Assembly (NCBI RefSeq): GCF_004028095.1 | Contig: NZ_SBHM01000007.1 | Coordinates: forward strand, 620,001 to 684,000 | Length of the DNA stretch: 64,000 bases | Direction of reading: 5' to 3' | From: Paenarthrobacter ureafaciens | Lineage (GTDB): Bacteria; Actinomycetota; Actinomycetes; Actinomycetales; Micrococcaceae | Shown here: positions 25,944-34,463 of the stretch, in pieces | Layout of the letters: each line of letters begins with the position of its first letter | Position numbering within the stretch: position 1 is the stretch's first letter | The notes under the pieces: generated by a model | What the model was told of the DNA's origin: nothing | The model's input: the letters and a program-made list of their open reading frames with translations, nothing else | The model's database searches: none | Program-made: the position numbers and the translations under genes

Positions 25944-26758
25944 CAGGAGTCACTTCCAACTTTGGCGGGGAAGTCGGCGCCTTGCTGCAACGAGGCGCCC
26001 AAGGCGCGGCTGACTGCCGCCGCGGCAGAAAGAACCACTTCCACGGGGTCGTAGCCGCTGTGAAACACCCGGTGAGTTTGGCCGCTGATGGAAAGAGCAC
26101 CAACTACTGCTCCTGAATGGTTAAAGATCGGAGCGCCGACCCCGCCTATTCCTTGGCCCCAATCACTGTGCGCGACGGCCACTCCTGCCGCGGCCGTCTC
26201 CTGAAGACGACGTCGGAGCTCGTCAGCGTCGACGGCTACAGGACCAAAGAACTCATCCTCCGGCAGCTCGCTCAAGTAGCGCTCAATCAGCTCGTCGGAT
26301 TCGAACGCGAGGATTGCCCGGGGCGCGGCGCCCTGTCCCAGCGGCATGGACTCGCCCAACCTGAGGTTGTGGATCTGGACATCCAAGCCGTCGATCCTAT
26401 CGATGCAGACTGCACGCAGGTCCCGTCGGATGCAGAGGAATGCCGTCTGGCCCGTGGACGCGTGCAGTCTTTCAAGCTCGGGACGCGCCAACTCCCGTAA
26501 ATCAAGTTGCGACTCCAGTTTTGCCCCCAACCGAACGAAGTCCAGGCCAAGCCGCGTCTTCCCGCGCCGCGAGCCGTCCTCGACCCACCCTATGGCGTGA
26601 AGCGTGGCGAGCAACCTATAGAGCGAGCTCGCAGGCTCACCTGTGCGTTCTGCAAGCTCGCCGACGGTGAGCTCTCCGGCTTCCGCAATGGCGTGGAGTA
26701 CGCCAGCCGACTTGGTGACGAGGTTCATTCCGCCTGCGGGGTCCGTTACTTCCGACAT
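25943..26758 (-). CDS. IclR-family regulator 1 of a tandem pair
   Basis: 271-aa regulator. The winged helix spans residues about 15-75 (LTVGELAERTGEPASSLYRLLATL), and the effector domain has HASTGQTAFLCIRRD, PRAILAFES and a C-terminal VGALSISGQTHR. It is only about 35% alike by eye to its downstream partner, so the pair is an old duplication. Its leader is covered by one copy of a 37-bp dyad (26765-26801), suggesting autoregulation; another copy controls the divergent dehydrogenase gene. Confidence 0.92.
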   Translation of the reverse strand: MSEVTDPAGGMNLVTKSAGVLHAIAEAGELTVGELAERTGEPASSLYRLLATLHAIGWVEDGSRRGKTRLGLDFVRLGAKLESQLDLRELARPELERLHASTGQTAFLCIRRDLRAVCIDRIDGLDVQIHNLRLGESMPLGQGAAPRAILAFESDELIERYLSELPEDEFFGPVAVDADELRRRLQETAAAGVAVAHSDWGQGIGGVGAPIFNHSGAVVGALSISGQTHRVFHSGYDPVEVVLSAAAAVSRALGASLQQGADFPAKVGSDS

Positions 26759-26764
26759 TGGAAC

Positions 26765-26801
26765 CTCTCACCTAGCGGACATAGACCATGACTCACGATA
26801 C
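26765..26801. promoter_or_regulatory. 37-bp dyad, site D (over the IclR leader)
   Basis: CTCTCACCTAGCGGA-N7-CATGACTCACGATAC. The left arm agrees with the dyad consensus TTATCRYYTYRYRGA at 12 of 15 positions; the right arm matches TCYRYYARRYGATAA at about 9. It starts 6 bases upstream of the first IclR ATG. Confidence 0.6.
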
Positions 26802-26844
26802 GGAAGGGAAACCTTGCAGCGCAACCAAACTCCTTACCAGCACT

Positions 26845-26881
26845 TTATCGTTTTATGGATTGACTGTCCGTTAGATGATAA
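26845..26881 (+). promoter_or_regulatory. 37-bp dyad, site A (dehydrogenase promoter)
   Basis: Left arm TTATCGTTTTATGGA (26845-26859), 7-bp spacer, right arm TCCGTTAGATGATAA (26867-26881). The arms are imperfect inverted repeats. TATGGA and GATAAT, 17 bp apart, may be the -35 and -10 boxes, so a bound protein would block RNA polymerase. It lies 27 bases before the dehydrogenase ATG. Confidence 0.75.
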
Positions 26882-26908
26882 TTTGAAACAATCTACCGAA
26901 GGAGAACC

Positions 26909-27940
26909 ATGACATCGCACACCGGCACCCTCATGCCCCACCGCGCAGCAGTACTCACTGCGCCCGGGGAATTTGCCGTGGAAAACCGCAGCCAGCTTCG
27001 GGCCGAAGCGCACGAAGTCCTGGTCCGCATCACCTTCACGGGGATCTGTGGATCCGATTTCCCCATCGTCGACGGAACCCACCCCCGCGCCGTGCTGCCG
27101 CTGGTGATGGGCCACGAGATGACGGGAACCATCGAGGACCCGGGAAGCAGCGGTTTGAAGACAGGGACCACGGTGGCGGTCAATCCACTGCTGCCTTGCG
27201 GCGAGTGCGGAGCATGCACCCGGGGACTCCCCCATGTTTGCCGCAACCTTCGACTGCTAGGCATAGATACTCCCGGCTCCATGACGGAAGTCATGGCTGT
27301 ACCAACCGCGAACATCACCGCCTTCCCCAAACCGGTGCCCGCAAGGGAGGCCGCCCTGGCGGAACCACTCGCGGTCGCGATCCACGCGGTGCGTCGCGCC
27401 CGCGTCGTCCCCGGAGAACGTGTGCTCATTTTCGGAGCAGGACCGATCGGCATCCTGGTTGCCCAGGTCGCCCGGCATGAAGGCGCCAAGGTTTTCGGCG
27501 TCGTGGAGCCGAGCGAACGACGGCGGCAGGTGGTTGAGTCACTGGGGCTCACCGCACTGGCCCCAGAGGATGTTCCGGTGGCGCGCTTGCATCGCGACGA
27601 CGCCGCCGACGTCGTCTTCGACTGCGCGGGTCACCACAGCGTCACTCCGCTTTTGACCGAAGCCGCTCCGGTCCGCGGCCGGATTGTCATCGTGGCCGTC
27701 CATCACGGCCCGGCGGAGGTGGACCTCCGGGAAATGGCCTTCGCCGAACAGGAAATCATCGGGGTACGGGTATATGAACCCCAGGATTTCGCCCGATCAG
27801 TGGAACTGATCAGCAGCCAGGCCCTGCCCTTGGCAGACATCCCCGTGTCTGAGTACCCGCTTGAGGAAGTCGCGAGCGCCTTCGCCGAGGCCCGCTCAGG
27901 GTCCGGTGCAGTTAAGGTCCTCGTTCGGAGCTGCAACTAG
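26909..27940 (+). CDS. zinc-dependent medium-chain alcohol/polyol dehydrogenase
   Basis: 343-aa cytoplasmic NAD(P)-dependent dehydrogenase of the sorbitol/threonine dehydrogenase branch. Catalytic zinc ligands are visible (GICGSD and GHEMTG), as is the structural zinc lobe CGECGACTRGLPHVC. The Rossmann motif is GAGPIGILVAQ. It presumably oxidises a sugar alcohol or sugar acid to a ketose. It is the first gene of module 1, with GAAGGAGA before ATG 26909, transcribed from the dyad-containing promoter divergent to the IclR pair. Confidence 0.9.
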   Translation: MTSHTGTLMPHRAAVLTAPGEFAVENRSQLRAEAHEVLVRITFTGICGSDFPIVDGTHPRAVLPLVMGHEMTGTIEDPGSSGLKTGTTVAVNPLLPCGECGACTRGLPHVCRNLRLLGIDTPGSMTEVMAVPTANITAFPKPVPAREAALAEPLAVAIHAVRRARVVPGERVLIFGAGPIGILVAQVARHEGAKVFGVVEPSERRRQVVESLGLTALAPEDVPVARLHRDDAADVVFDCAGHHSVTPLLTEAAPVRGRIVIVAVHHGPAEVDLREMAFAEQEIIGVRVYEPQDFARSVELISSQALPLADIPVSEYPLEEVASAFAEARSGSGAVKVLVRSCN

Positions 27941-27942
27941 AT

Positions 27943-27979
27943 TTCTCACCTTCTGGACTTAACGTCCACTAAGCGATAA
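27943..27979 (+). promoter_or_regulatory. 37-bp dyad, site B (transketolase operon promoter)
   Basis: Left arm TTCTCACCTTCTGGA (27943-27957), 7-bp spacer CTTAACG, right arm TCCACTAAGCGATAA (27965-27979). TCTGGA and GATAAT are 17 bp apart and can act as -35 and -10. It lies 45 bases before the transketolase gene. Confidence 0.75.
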
Positions 27980-28024
27980 TAATAGGCTTACAGACCTGCT
28001 GACACGATCGACGAGGACAAAGTC

Positions 28025-28918
28025 ATGCCAAACAAGCAAGCAAGCAGAATCGGCACAGCCGAACTTCAGCATTTGGCGGCAGCCGGCCGCTGGCACGTTA
28101 TTGAGACCGTCACCAACGCCAAAGCGGGCCACATCGGCGGACCGCTCTCGGCCATGGACCTTCTGGTCTCGCTCTACTTCAACGAGCTCCGCATCGATCC
28201 TCAGCAGCCGCAGGACCCTGCCCGGGACCGCTTCATTCTTTCCAAGGGGCACTGCGCGATCGGGCTCTACGCAGTCCTGGCCCTCCGCGGCTACTTCCCC
28301 ATCGAAGAGCTGGCGACATTCGATCAAGGCGGCTCCCGGCTTCAAGGCCACCCCGACATGAAACTGACCCCGGGCGTGGACTCATCCAGCGGATCCTTGG
28401 GGCAAGGGCTCTCAGCCGGTGCAGGCATGGCGATCGCGGCCAAGCAACTCGGTGCGGAATTCCACACCTGGGTCATGTTGGGCGACGGGGAACTGGAGGA
28501 GGGGATGGTGTGGGAAGCAGTCCACACCGCGCGGCGCTTCAAGCTGGACAACCTCACCGCTGTCATCGACTTGAACGGCCTCCAACAATACGGGTGGCCT
28601 GTGACCGAAGACGGCGACCGCTTCGACCGTTCAAACCCATGGGCGGGAGTGAACCTCGAAGGGGTCTTCAGCAGCTTTGGCTGGAACGTCGTCAGCATTG
28701 ACGGCCACGACTTTGACGAGATCCAAACAGCCTTCGACCACGTGCGCGCGGGCCATGGCTCGGGAAAACCGACGGTGATCCTCGCGAACACTGTCAAAGG
28801 CAAGGGCATCTCTTTCACGGAGGGCACCTATAAGTGGCACAACGGCGTTGCCACACCGGAACAACTGGCGGTTGCTGCTGCAGAACTCGGCCAAACACTC
28901 GAAGGAGAAGCAAAGTGA
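28025..28918 (+). CDS. transketolase, N-terminal (thiamine diphosphate) subunit
   Basis: 297-aa half of a split transketolase, which moves two-carbon ketol units between sugar phosphates. The thiamine-diphosphate signature GDGELEEGMVWEA is followed about 28 residues later by Asn in DLNGLQQYG; KGHCAIGLYA and GSLGQGLSAGAGMA are typical. It is about half the length of a housekeeping transketolase, as expected for a two-subunit enzyme. Its stop overlaps the GTG of the second subunit by 4 bp. In module 1 it should process the ketose phosphate made by the PfkB kinase. Confidence 0.93.
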   Translation: MPNKQASRIGTAELQHLAAAGRWHVIETVTNAKAGHIGGPLSAMDLLVSLYFNELRIDPQQPQDPARDRFILSKGHCAIGLYAVLALRGYFPIEELATFDQGGSRLQGHPDMKLTPGVDSSSGSLGQGLSAGAGMAIAAKQLGAEFHTWVMLGDGELEEGMVWEAVHTARRFKLDNLTAVIDLNGLQQYGWPVTEDGDRFDRSNPWAGVNLEGVFSSFGWNVVSIDGHDFDEIQTAFDHVRAGHGSGKPTVILANTVKGKGISFTEGTYKWHNGVATPEQLAVAAAELGQTLEGEAK

Positions 28919-29847
28919 AGGCACAGCGCGATGTATGGGGCCAGACGCTGGTGGACCTCGCCCGCAGCGACAGCCGGGTTGCCCTGGTGGACGGCGATCT
29001 CGCGACCTCCACCAAGGCTGATCTTTTCGCCGAGGCCTTCCCGGAGCGTTTTTTTGAAATCGGCATAGCCGAACAAAACATGGTGGGCGTCGCATTCGGC
29101 CTGTCAACGCTCGGATACCGGCCGTGGCTCTCCACATTCGGCGTCTTCCTGACACACCGGGCTTTGGACCCCATCCGCATGCTTGTGTCCCAGACGGGAG
29201 CACCGGTAAAGATCGCGGCTTCCTATGCAGGACTCCTCAACGGCAGCAGCGGAAAAACGCACCAGGACATCGAAGACCTCGCCATCATGCGCGCCATGCC
29301 GGGTATGACGGTCATCGCACCGGCCGATGCCGAGGAGGCCGAAGCTGCCATCCGCTGGTCCGCCGACTACGACGGCCCTGTGTACATCCGTCTTGCCAGG
29401 GATGCCGTGGCCGACGTCTTCGACTCCGACCATGTTTTTGTACCCGGCACTGTCCACGTACTGCGCGAAGGAGGCGACGCCATCCTGGTTTCCACCGGAG
29501 TCCAGACCTCCCGGGTTATGGATTCCGCAGAACTGTTGACCGAACAAGGACTCGAAGTCCGTGTGGTCCACGTTCCCTGCCTGAAACCCGTAGACGAAGC
29601 TGCTCTCCTGTCAGCGCTCTCCGGACCTGCACCGATCTTCACGATCGAAGAGCACAGCGTCATAGGTGGCCTCGGCGGACTGGTCAGCGAGCTGGTGACC
29701 AGTACCACCCTGGGCAAAACCGTGACGCGGCTTGGCCTCGCGGATTCCTGGTCGGAATCGGCTCCCAACGCATACCTGCTGGACAAATACGGCCTCTCTG
29801 CACAGCGCGTAGCGGAGCAGGTCCGGCACGCCTTGGCCGACGACTAG
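28915..29847 (+). CDS. transketolase, C-terminal subunit
   Basis: 310-aa second half of the split transketolase. The pyrimidine-binding domain carries the catalytic glutamate in EIGIAEQNMVGVAFG (about residue 53) and the conserved YIRLARD; the last 120 residues are the C-terminal transketolase domain. Start is the GTG in the GTGA overlap with the upstream gene; a longer in-frame reading has no homology. Split forms occur in dedicated catabolic clusters such as apiose and sulfoquinovose pathways. Confidence 0.93.
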   Translation: MKAQRDVWGQTLVDLARSDSRVALVDGDLATSTKADLFAEAFPERFFEIGIAEQNMVGVAFGLSTLGYRPWLSTFGVFLTHRALDPIRMLVSQTGAPVKIAASYAGLLNGSSGKTHQDIEDLAIMRAMPGMTVIAPADAEEAEAAIRWSADYDGPVYIRLARDAVADVFDSDHVFVPGTVHVLREGGDAILVSTGVQTSRVMDSAELLTEQGLEVRVVHVPCLKPVDEAALLSALSGPAPIFTIEEHSVIGGLGGLVSELVTSTTLGKTVTRLGLADSWSESAPNAYLLDKYGLSAQRVAEQVRHALADD

Positions 29848-29864
29848 CCGCAGGCGCCGATCCC

Positions 29865-30956
29865 ATGAGCAGCCTCACCCATAGAACCATCCGCGGCGCT
29901 TCGGTTTACCGCTCCCATGGCGCCTCCCATCCCCCGATGCCCGCCCCGACTCCCCGGTTGGGCCAACAGCGGGTGGTGACCCTCACACCATCTCCCGTGG
30001 TTGACCGGATCTATTTCTTCGAGGACTTCGTGCCCGGCGCTGTCAACCGGGCGTCCGCCGTCGAGGAGAGCCTCGGCGGGAACGGGATCAACGTTGCCCG
30101 CACGCTGAAGCTGGCGGGCAACCCAACCACCGCAGTCATTCCCGCCAGCGAAGCGGACCAGAGCAGGGCAGCGCTCCTGCAGTCAGTGTCGGCCCCGGTG
30201 GCCACCGTCCCCGTTTCCACGTCCTTCCGAGTGAACACGGTATTGGTGGACTCACAAGGCACCACTACCAACGCGAACCAGCGGCCCGGGATTTTGCCTA
30301 AGCGTGAGTGGCAGTCCGTCTGCGAAACGACGCTGCGGGAGGTCCAGGCGTTGAATGCCGACTGGCTGGTGGTGGCTGGCGCCCTGCCTGTCACGGAAGA
30401 CGGTCAACCAGCCGATCTTGAATGCCTTCTTCGCGAGGCCCGGGCCATCGGTACCAGAGTGTGCTTGGATGTCAACGGCCCTGACCTGAATCGTTGGGCC
30501 GCCACGGGCCTCGTGAATCTGGTCAAACCCAACGTTCCCGAGCTTGAGTCATTCGCTGGAAAGCAATTGGCAACAGTCGGCGACGTAGTCCGGGCAGCCG
30601 AAGAGCTTCGGAAGGCCGGCGTCGGGGCTGTCCTGGCCAGCATGGGGGCGGACGGGCTCATCGGCTCAGGACCCGACGGCATTCTGTGGGCCCGTGCGCC
30701 CAAGACCACGGTAGTCAACACCACCGGTGCCGGGGACGCTGCCCTGGCCGGATTCCTCAGCGAGGCCTGTGTGGAACCGGAAGGCCCAACCGGGCCGCGA
30801 AACCGTGCGTGGTCCTTCTCAGAATCCCTGGCCCGCTCGGCAGCCTGGGGCGCCTTGGCGGTCGGGCGCTCCACCACCGCTCTCGGCACCCTCACCGGGG
30901 CGCCTGCGGTATCAGTCCAGGCCCCCGAAGAAAACTTCCGCCTTGGCACAGCCTGA
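29865..30956 (+). CDS. PfkB-family sugar kinase, 1-phosphofructokinase/tagatose-6-P kinase type
   Basis: 363-aa cytoplasmic kinase. The first 40 residues are an unconserved extension; the fold then starts with VVTLTPSPVVDRI, followed by GGNGINVARTLKLAG (the usual GGKGIN with Lys replaced by Asn). NTTGAGDAALAGF holds the anion hole and catalytic Asp. The overall layout is that of FruK/LacC, which phosphorylate ketose phosphates. The start is uncertain: ATG 29865 is 17 bp after the transketolase, and ATG 29937 is an alternative. It probably phosphorylates the ketose used by the split transketolase. Confidence 0.85.
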   Translation: MSSLTHRTIRGASVYRSHGASHPPMPAPTPRLGQQRVVTLTPSPVVDRIYFFEDFVPGAVNRASAVEESLGGNGINVARTLKLAGNPTTAVIPASEADQSRAALLQSVSAPVATVPVSTSFRVNTVLVDSQGTTTNANQRPGILPKREWQSVCETTLREVQALNADWLVVAGALPVTEDGQPADLECLLREARAIGTRVCLDVNGPDLNRWAATGLVNLVKPNVPELESFAGKQLATVGDVVRAAEELRKAGVGAVLASMGADGLIGSGPDGILWARAPKTTVVNTTGAGDAALAGFLSEACVEPEGPTGPRNRAWSFSESLARSAAWGALAVGRSTTALGTLTGAPAVSVQAPEENFRLGTA

Positions 30957-30988
30957 GGCGCATCCCCAATGTCACAAAGGAGCACATC

Positions 30989-31753
30989 ATGAACCCACGT
31001 ACCGCCCTGATCACCGGAGGCGCCCAGGGAATCGGTGCCCGCACAGCCCATCTGCTCGCCGAGAGGGGGTGGCGCGTGCTGGTTGCGGACCTGAACGAAG
31101 GGCCCGCCAAGGATCTCGCGGAGGAACTCAACCACGGTGCACCGACGCGCGAGCCCCACCTCGGATTCGGCGTGGATGTTGCGGACGAGATCAGCGTGGA
31201 GGGGCTCTTCACCTCTGTCTCGCAGGAAACCACAGGTTTGGACGGCTTGGTCAACTGCGCGGGCAACATCCTCCGCCAGCCCGCTGAAGAGCTGGACATC
31301 GCCCAGTGGCGGCGTCTCCTGGACATCCATTTGACCGGATCGGTGCTGATGGCAAAAACCGGCTTTCCGCTGCTGAAAGCCAGCCGCGGCTCCATCGTGA
31401 ATATCGCCTCGGTAGGCTCCTCGTTTGGCCTCCCGGGCCGCTCTGCCTACTCCACGGCCAAAACGGGAATGCTGGGCCTGACCCGGACCCTCGCCGTCGA
31501 ATGGGGTAGGCACGGCATCCGCGTCAACGCGGTGGCCCCAGGCTATGTGAACACCGAGATGGTCCGCAGCGGCCTCCGAAACGGCACGCTCAACGAGGAA
31601 TCCTTATTGGGACGCACGCCGCTTGGCCGGCTGGCGGAATCGTCGGAAATAGCGTCCGTCATCGCGTTCCTGCTGTCTCCGGACGCGTCGTTCATTCACG
31701 GTGAGGTGGTGAAGGTGGACGGCGGCCTCACGGTCGACGGGACATTCGACTGA
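30989..31753 (+). CDS. short-chain dehydrogenase/reductase (SDR)
   Basis: 254-aa classical SDR: GGAQGIGARTA (cofactor loop), NCAGN, catalytic Ser in IASVGSS and YSTAK. An Asp after the second strand (VADLNE) favours NAD over NADP. It has a strong AAAGGAG site and is the last gene of the transketolase operon, before the terminator at 31766. It likely interconverts a polyol and a ketose; the substrate is unknown. Confidence 0.9.
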   Translation: MNPRTALITGGAQGIGARTAHLLAERGWRVLVADLNEGPAKDLAEELNHGAPTREPHLGFGVDVADEISVEGLFTSVSQETTGLDGLVNCAGNILRQPAEELDIAQWRRLLDIHLTGSVLMAKTGFPLLKASRGSIVNIASVGSSFGLPGRSAYSTAKTGMLGLTRTLAVEWGRHGIRVNAVAPGYVNTEMVRSGLRNGTLNEESLLGRTPLGRLAESSEIASVIAFLLSPDASFIHGEVVKVDGGLTVDGTFD

Positions 31754-31765
31754 CGGACCGGATAC

Positions 31766-31802
31766 AGGGCCGCAGCACCGGACTTCCGGACGCTGCGGCC
31801 CT
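31766..31802. terminator. bidirectional terminator hairpin
   Basis: AGGGCCGCAGC (31766-31776) and GCTGCGGCCCT (31792-31802) are perfect 11-bp arms around a 15-nt loop, followed by TGTATTTA. It separates the transketolase operon from the convergent dehydrogenase gene. Confidence 0.85.
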
Positions 31803-31824
31803 TGTATTTAAGGCACCTTTGCGC

Positions 31825-32829
31825 TCAGGGCACGACGGCGACCTTGGGTGCACCACCCCGACCCACTTTCTCGAACGCCCCGGCTATGTCGGCGAGCGGG
31901 ACAGTCTCCACGAGGATGCTGCCCAGGTCCGGTTGTGTCTGGAGCACCTGGAGCGCAAGTTCATAGTCGGGCCGGTGGGAGCTGTAGCTCGTGATAATGT
32001 CCAGTTCTTTCCGCACGGCGTCGTTGGCTGCAAGCACAGGTGGTGCGCCGTAGAGTGCCACCATCACCAAGCGACCCCTGACCGGCAGGGCCCTCACGGC
32101 ATCAGTTAGTGCTGCCGATGCGCCTGCGGCTTCGATCCAGACCGTAGGGCTATAACTTCCGGGCACAGACTCCGCCAGTTCCAGCTCGAGCCGGGCCGCG
32201 AGACCCGCACGTGAGGCAACATCACCGGCCGTGCCTTTCAGGAGCACCCGCGCACCCACGTATCTACACACCAATGCTGCGAGGATACCGATGGTTCCCG
32301 GCCCGCTGACCACCACAGTGTCTTCTGCGGTGATCCTCCCCCGGCCGGCGACGGCGCGGGCGGCTACAGAGAGCGGCTCCGTGAGAACGGCAGTAAGCGT
32401 AGGGACATTCTCCGGAACGGCCAGCAACTGCGCGGCCGGGATTCGTACGAAAGCCGCAGCGCCGCCGTCGCGCGTCAAGCCCAAGGTCATTTTCCCTTCG
32501 CAGCCGTTCGCGTACTCGGCCTGGCACGCCGGGCATTCCCCGCACCCCGACTGGGCGATTGCGGTGACTCTGTCCCCCGCGGTGAATCCGTGACCGCTGC
32601 GGACCACGGTTCCCACGATTTCGTGACCCAGGGTTGTGCCGCAGGGCACCCAGTCGTAGCCATCGTCGCCGTTCCAGATGTGGAGATCGGCCCCGCACAG
32701 TCCGCAATATTCAGTGCGGACAAGAACTTCCTGAAGAGCAGGGTCTGGAAGATCCTTCATGCTGACAATGATGCTGCGGGGCGCCGTGGATGACCGGACG
32801 GCGGCCGGTGCTGTTGCGGGGAGATTCAT
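31825..32829 (-). CDS. zinc-dependent medium-chain alcohol dehydrogenase
   Basis: 334-aa dehydrogenase. Catalytic zinc residues lie in YCGLCGAD and GHEIVG; the structural zinc lobe is CGECPACQAEYANGC; the nucleotide fold has VVSGPGTIGILAAL. It resembles L-threonine/sorbitol dehydrogenases. It follows the MHS symporter gene by 78 bp on the same strand, so import and oxidation of one substrate are likely coupled. The start has GGAGATTC nearby but no strong ribosome site. Confidence 0.88.
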   Translation of the reverse strand: MNLPATAPAAVRSSTAPRSIIVSMKDLPDPALQEVLVRTEYCGLCGADLHIWNGDDGYDWVPCGTTLGHEIVGTVVRSGHGFTAGDRVTAIAQSGCGECPACQAEYANGCEGKMTLGLTRDGGAAAFVRIPAAQLLAVPENVPTLTAVLTEPLSVAARAVAGRGRITAEDTVVVSGPGTIGILAALVCRYVGARVLLKGTAGDVASRAGLAARLELELAESVPGSYSPTVWIEAAGASAALTDAVRALPVRGRLVMVALYGAPPVLAANDAVRKELDIITSYSSHRPDYELALQVLQTQPDLGSILVETVPLADIAGAFEKVGRGGAPKVAVVP

Positions 32830-32907
32830 GGAGATCCTTCCGAAATGCGACAGTTCCCGGGGGCCAGGGGCACCGCCGGGAACTGTCTGTTGATCTGATG
32901 GCCGGAC

Positions 32908-34212
32908 TTACCGGACTTGGTGCAGGGGAACGCCGGAGTTGTTCTTCCACTTCAAGACCACAAGCGTGGAAATGGCCGCGACCGCGATGACGTAGATATT
33001 GAAGATCCAGCCGTTACCGATCGAGTTGAGCCAGGTGCTGAGGTAGGACGCTGTGCCACCGCAAATGGCAACGCCCAAGGAGATGGACACTCCGAAGATG
33101 CGGGTGCGGTAGCGGGTGGGGATCTGTTCCGAAATGGCAGCCGGCTTGGAGCCCGTGATGAAGGCAACCAGCAGGAGGCCCACGGTCTGGGCGACAAGCA
33201 ACGTCCATGGCTCGCTGCTCATCAATGCCCACAGGGGGAAGACGGTCGCGGCGATGCCCACCAAGGAAATCAGCGTCGTGGTCTTGCGGCCCCAGTGATC
33301 AGAGATCCAGCCCGACACTGGAAGGAACAGAATGTAGACCACTTGGGCGATGGCACTCATCACGAAGGCCTGGCCCGGGTCCATACCCTTGACGCCGATC
33401 GCATAGATTGCTGCCGAGGTCACCCACGTGTAGTAGGTCAGCGTGGCGCCGGCCTCATAGAGGAAGAGCTTCACGCCCGCAGTGACAACCTGCTTCCTGC
33501 TCCACGCCGGCGCTGCGCTTGATTCCGGAGCGGCCGCAACATGTTCGCTTTCCATCATGCCCCGGCGCAACCACAGCGCTGCGACGGCCAGCAAGGCACC
33601 CGCGGCGAACGGAATCCGCCAGCCCCACTCCATCATCTCGGTTTTGCTGAAGAATCCCGTCAGCAGTGCCATGAAGAAGGTGGCGAGCAAAGAACCCGAT
33701 CCCACGGCAATAAAGACTGAACTCGACCACAGGCCCCGGCGCTTTGGCGGCGCGATCTCAGCGATGTAGGCATAGGACGTCGTCGACTCCCCGCCATGGG
33801 CGAAGCCTTGGACAAGCCGGGCGAGCAGCAGCAGCAAGGACGCCCAGCTGCCGATCACGGCGTAGGAAGGAATCAAGGCGATGCCCAGGCTCGCCCCTGC
33901 CATGAGAAACATAGTGGTGAGGAGGACCTTGCGCCTGCCCAATTTGTCGGCCAAGGGACCAAAGACCAGGCCGCCGATGGGCCGCATCAGGAAGCCGACG
34001 GCGAAGACCGCCAAGGTGCTCAGCAGTGCCGACATGGGGTTGCCCGAGTTGAAAAGACTGCCCGCAATATAGACGGAAGCAACGGTGTAAATGGTCCAGT
34101 CGAACCACTCAAGCAAGTTGCCCACACCAGTGGCGAGCAAGGATTTGCGCTGAAGACGCAGCCGCTCGGGGCTGGTCCCCTGTAGGGCTGCGTTCTGCTC
34201 AACAATCGTCAT
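32908..34212 (-). CDS. MFS symporter of the MHS family
   Basis: 434-aa plasma-membrane importer with the MHS signature GVGNLLEWFDWTIYTVAS in helix 1, GPLADKLGRRK in the first conserved loop and GWISDHWGRKTT in the second half. Family members carry organic acids and small polar metabolites with protons. It is divergent from an SDR gene across a region with dyad site C and is upstream of a zinc dehydrogenase, which suggests it supplies module 1 with its substrate. Confidence 0.9.
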   Translation of the reverse strand: MTIVEQNAALQGTSPERLRLQRKSLLATGVGNLLEWFDWTIYTVASVYIAGSLFNSGNPMSALLSTLAVFAVGFLMRPIGGLVFGPLADKLGRRKVLLTTMFLMAGASLGIALIPSYAVIGSWASLLLLLARLVQGFAHGGESTTSYAYIAEIAPPKRRGLWSSSVFIAVGSGSLLATFFMALLTGFFSKTEMMEWGWRIPFAAGALLAVAALWLRRGMMESEHVAAAPESSAAPAWSRKQVVTAGVKLFLYEAGATLTYYTWVTSAAIYAIGVKGMDPGQAFVMSAIAQVVYILFLPVSGWISDHWGRKTTTLISLVGIAATVFPLWALMSSEPWTLLVAQTVGLLLVAFITGSKPAAISEQIPTRYRTRIFGVSISLGVAICGGTASYLSTWLNSIGNGWIFNIYVIAVAAISTLVVLKWKNNSGVPLHQVR

Positions 34213-34231
34213 TGAATGCTCCCGCGTTGGG

Positions 34232-34250
34232 AAGCCACGTGATGTGGCTT
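34232..34250. repeat. small inverted repeat in the MHS gene leader
   Basis: AAGCCAC-N5-GTGGCTT lies 20 bases upstream of the MHS symporter start. It may form a leader hairpin or a second operator. The rest of the 250-bp gap to 34463 holds site C and no gene. Confidence 0.45.
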
Positions 34251-34342
34251 GGACTCGGTAGTGACCCGGCCATGATGTGCAGCCCCTCTGGGCGGGCGGC
34301 TTAGGCCAGGCCGTGGGCCGGAAGGCTCACTTTCTGCGATTA

Positions 34343-34379
34343 ACATCATCATGCGGACAAAGTGTCTGTCAAGTGATAA
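34343..34379 (+). promoter_or_regulatory. 37-bp dyad, site C (MHS/SDR divergent region)
   Basis: Left arm ACATCATCATGCGGA, 7-bp spacer CAAAGTG, right arm TCTGTCAAGTGATAA (34365-34379). The right arm fits the consensus at all 15 positions; the left arm is weaker. GATAAT again falls 17 bp from TGCGGA on the plus strand, facing the SDR gene. Confidence 0.7.
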
Positions 34380-34463
34380 TTTAGAAACGGTGGCAGGGTG
34401 GCCCGTCCTCCCGCCCCATTTCCCAAACGAGAAAACGCCGGACCGCGGCGTAAAGGAGGACCC

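Noticed and set aside
29124..29864. Extension of the PfkB reading frame upstream through the transketolase gene
   Set aside because: It overlaps the transketolase C-terminal subunit in another frame and has no PfkB sequence before about 29960.
26909..31753. D-apiose or sulfoquinovose transketolase pathway
   Set aside because: The split transketolase fits, but the Gfo/Idh apiose dehydrogenase, FGGY apulose kinase, and sulfoquinovose isomerases and glucosidase are missing.
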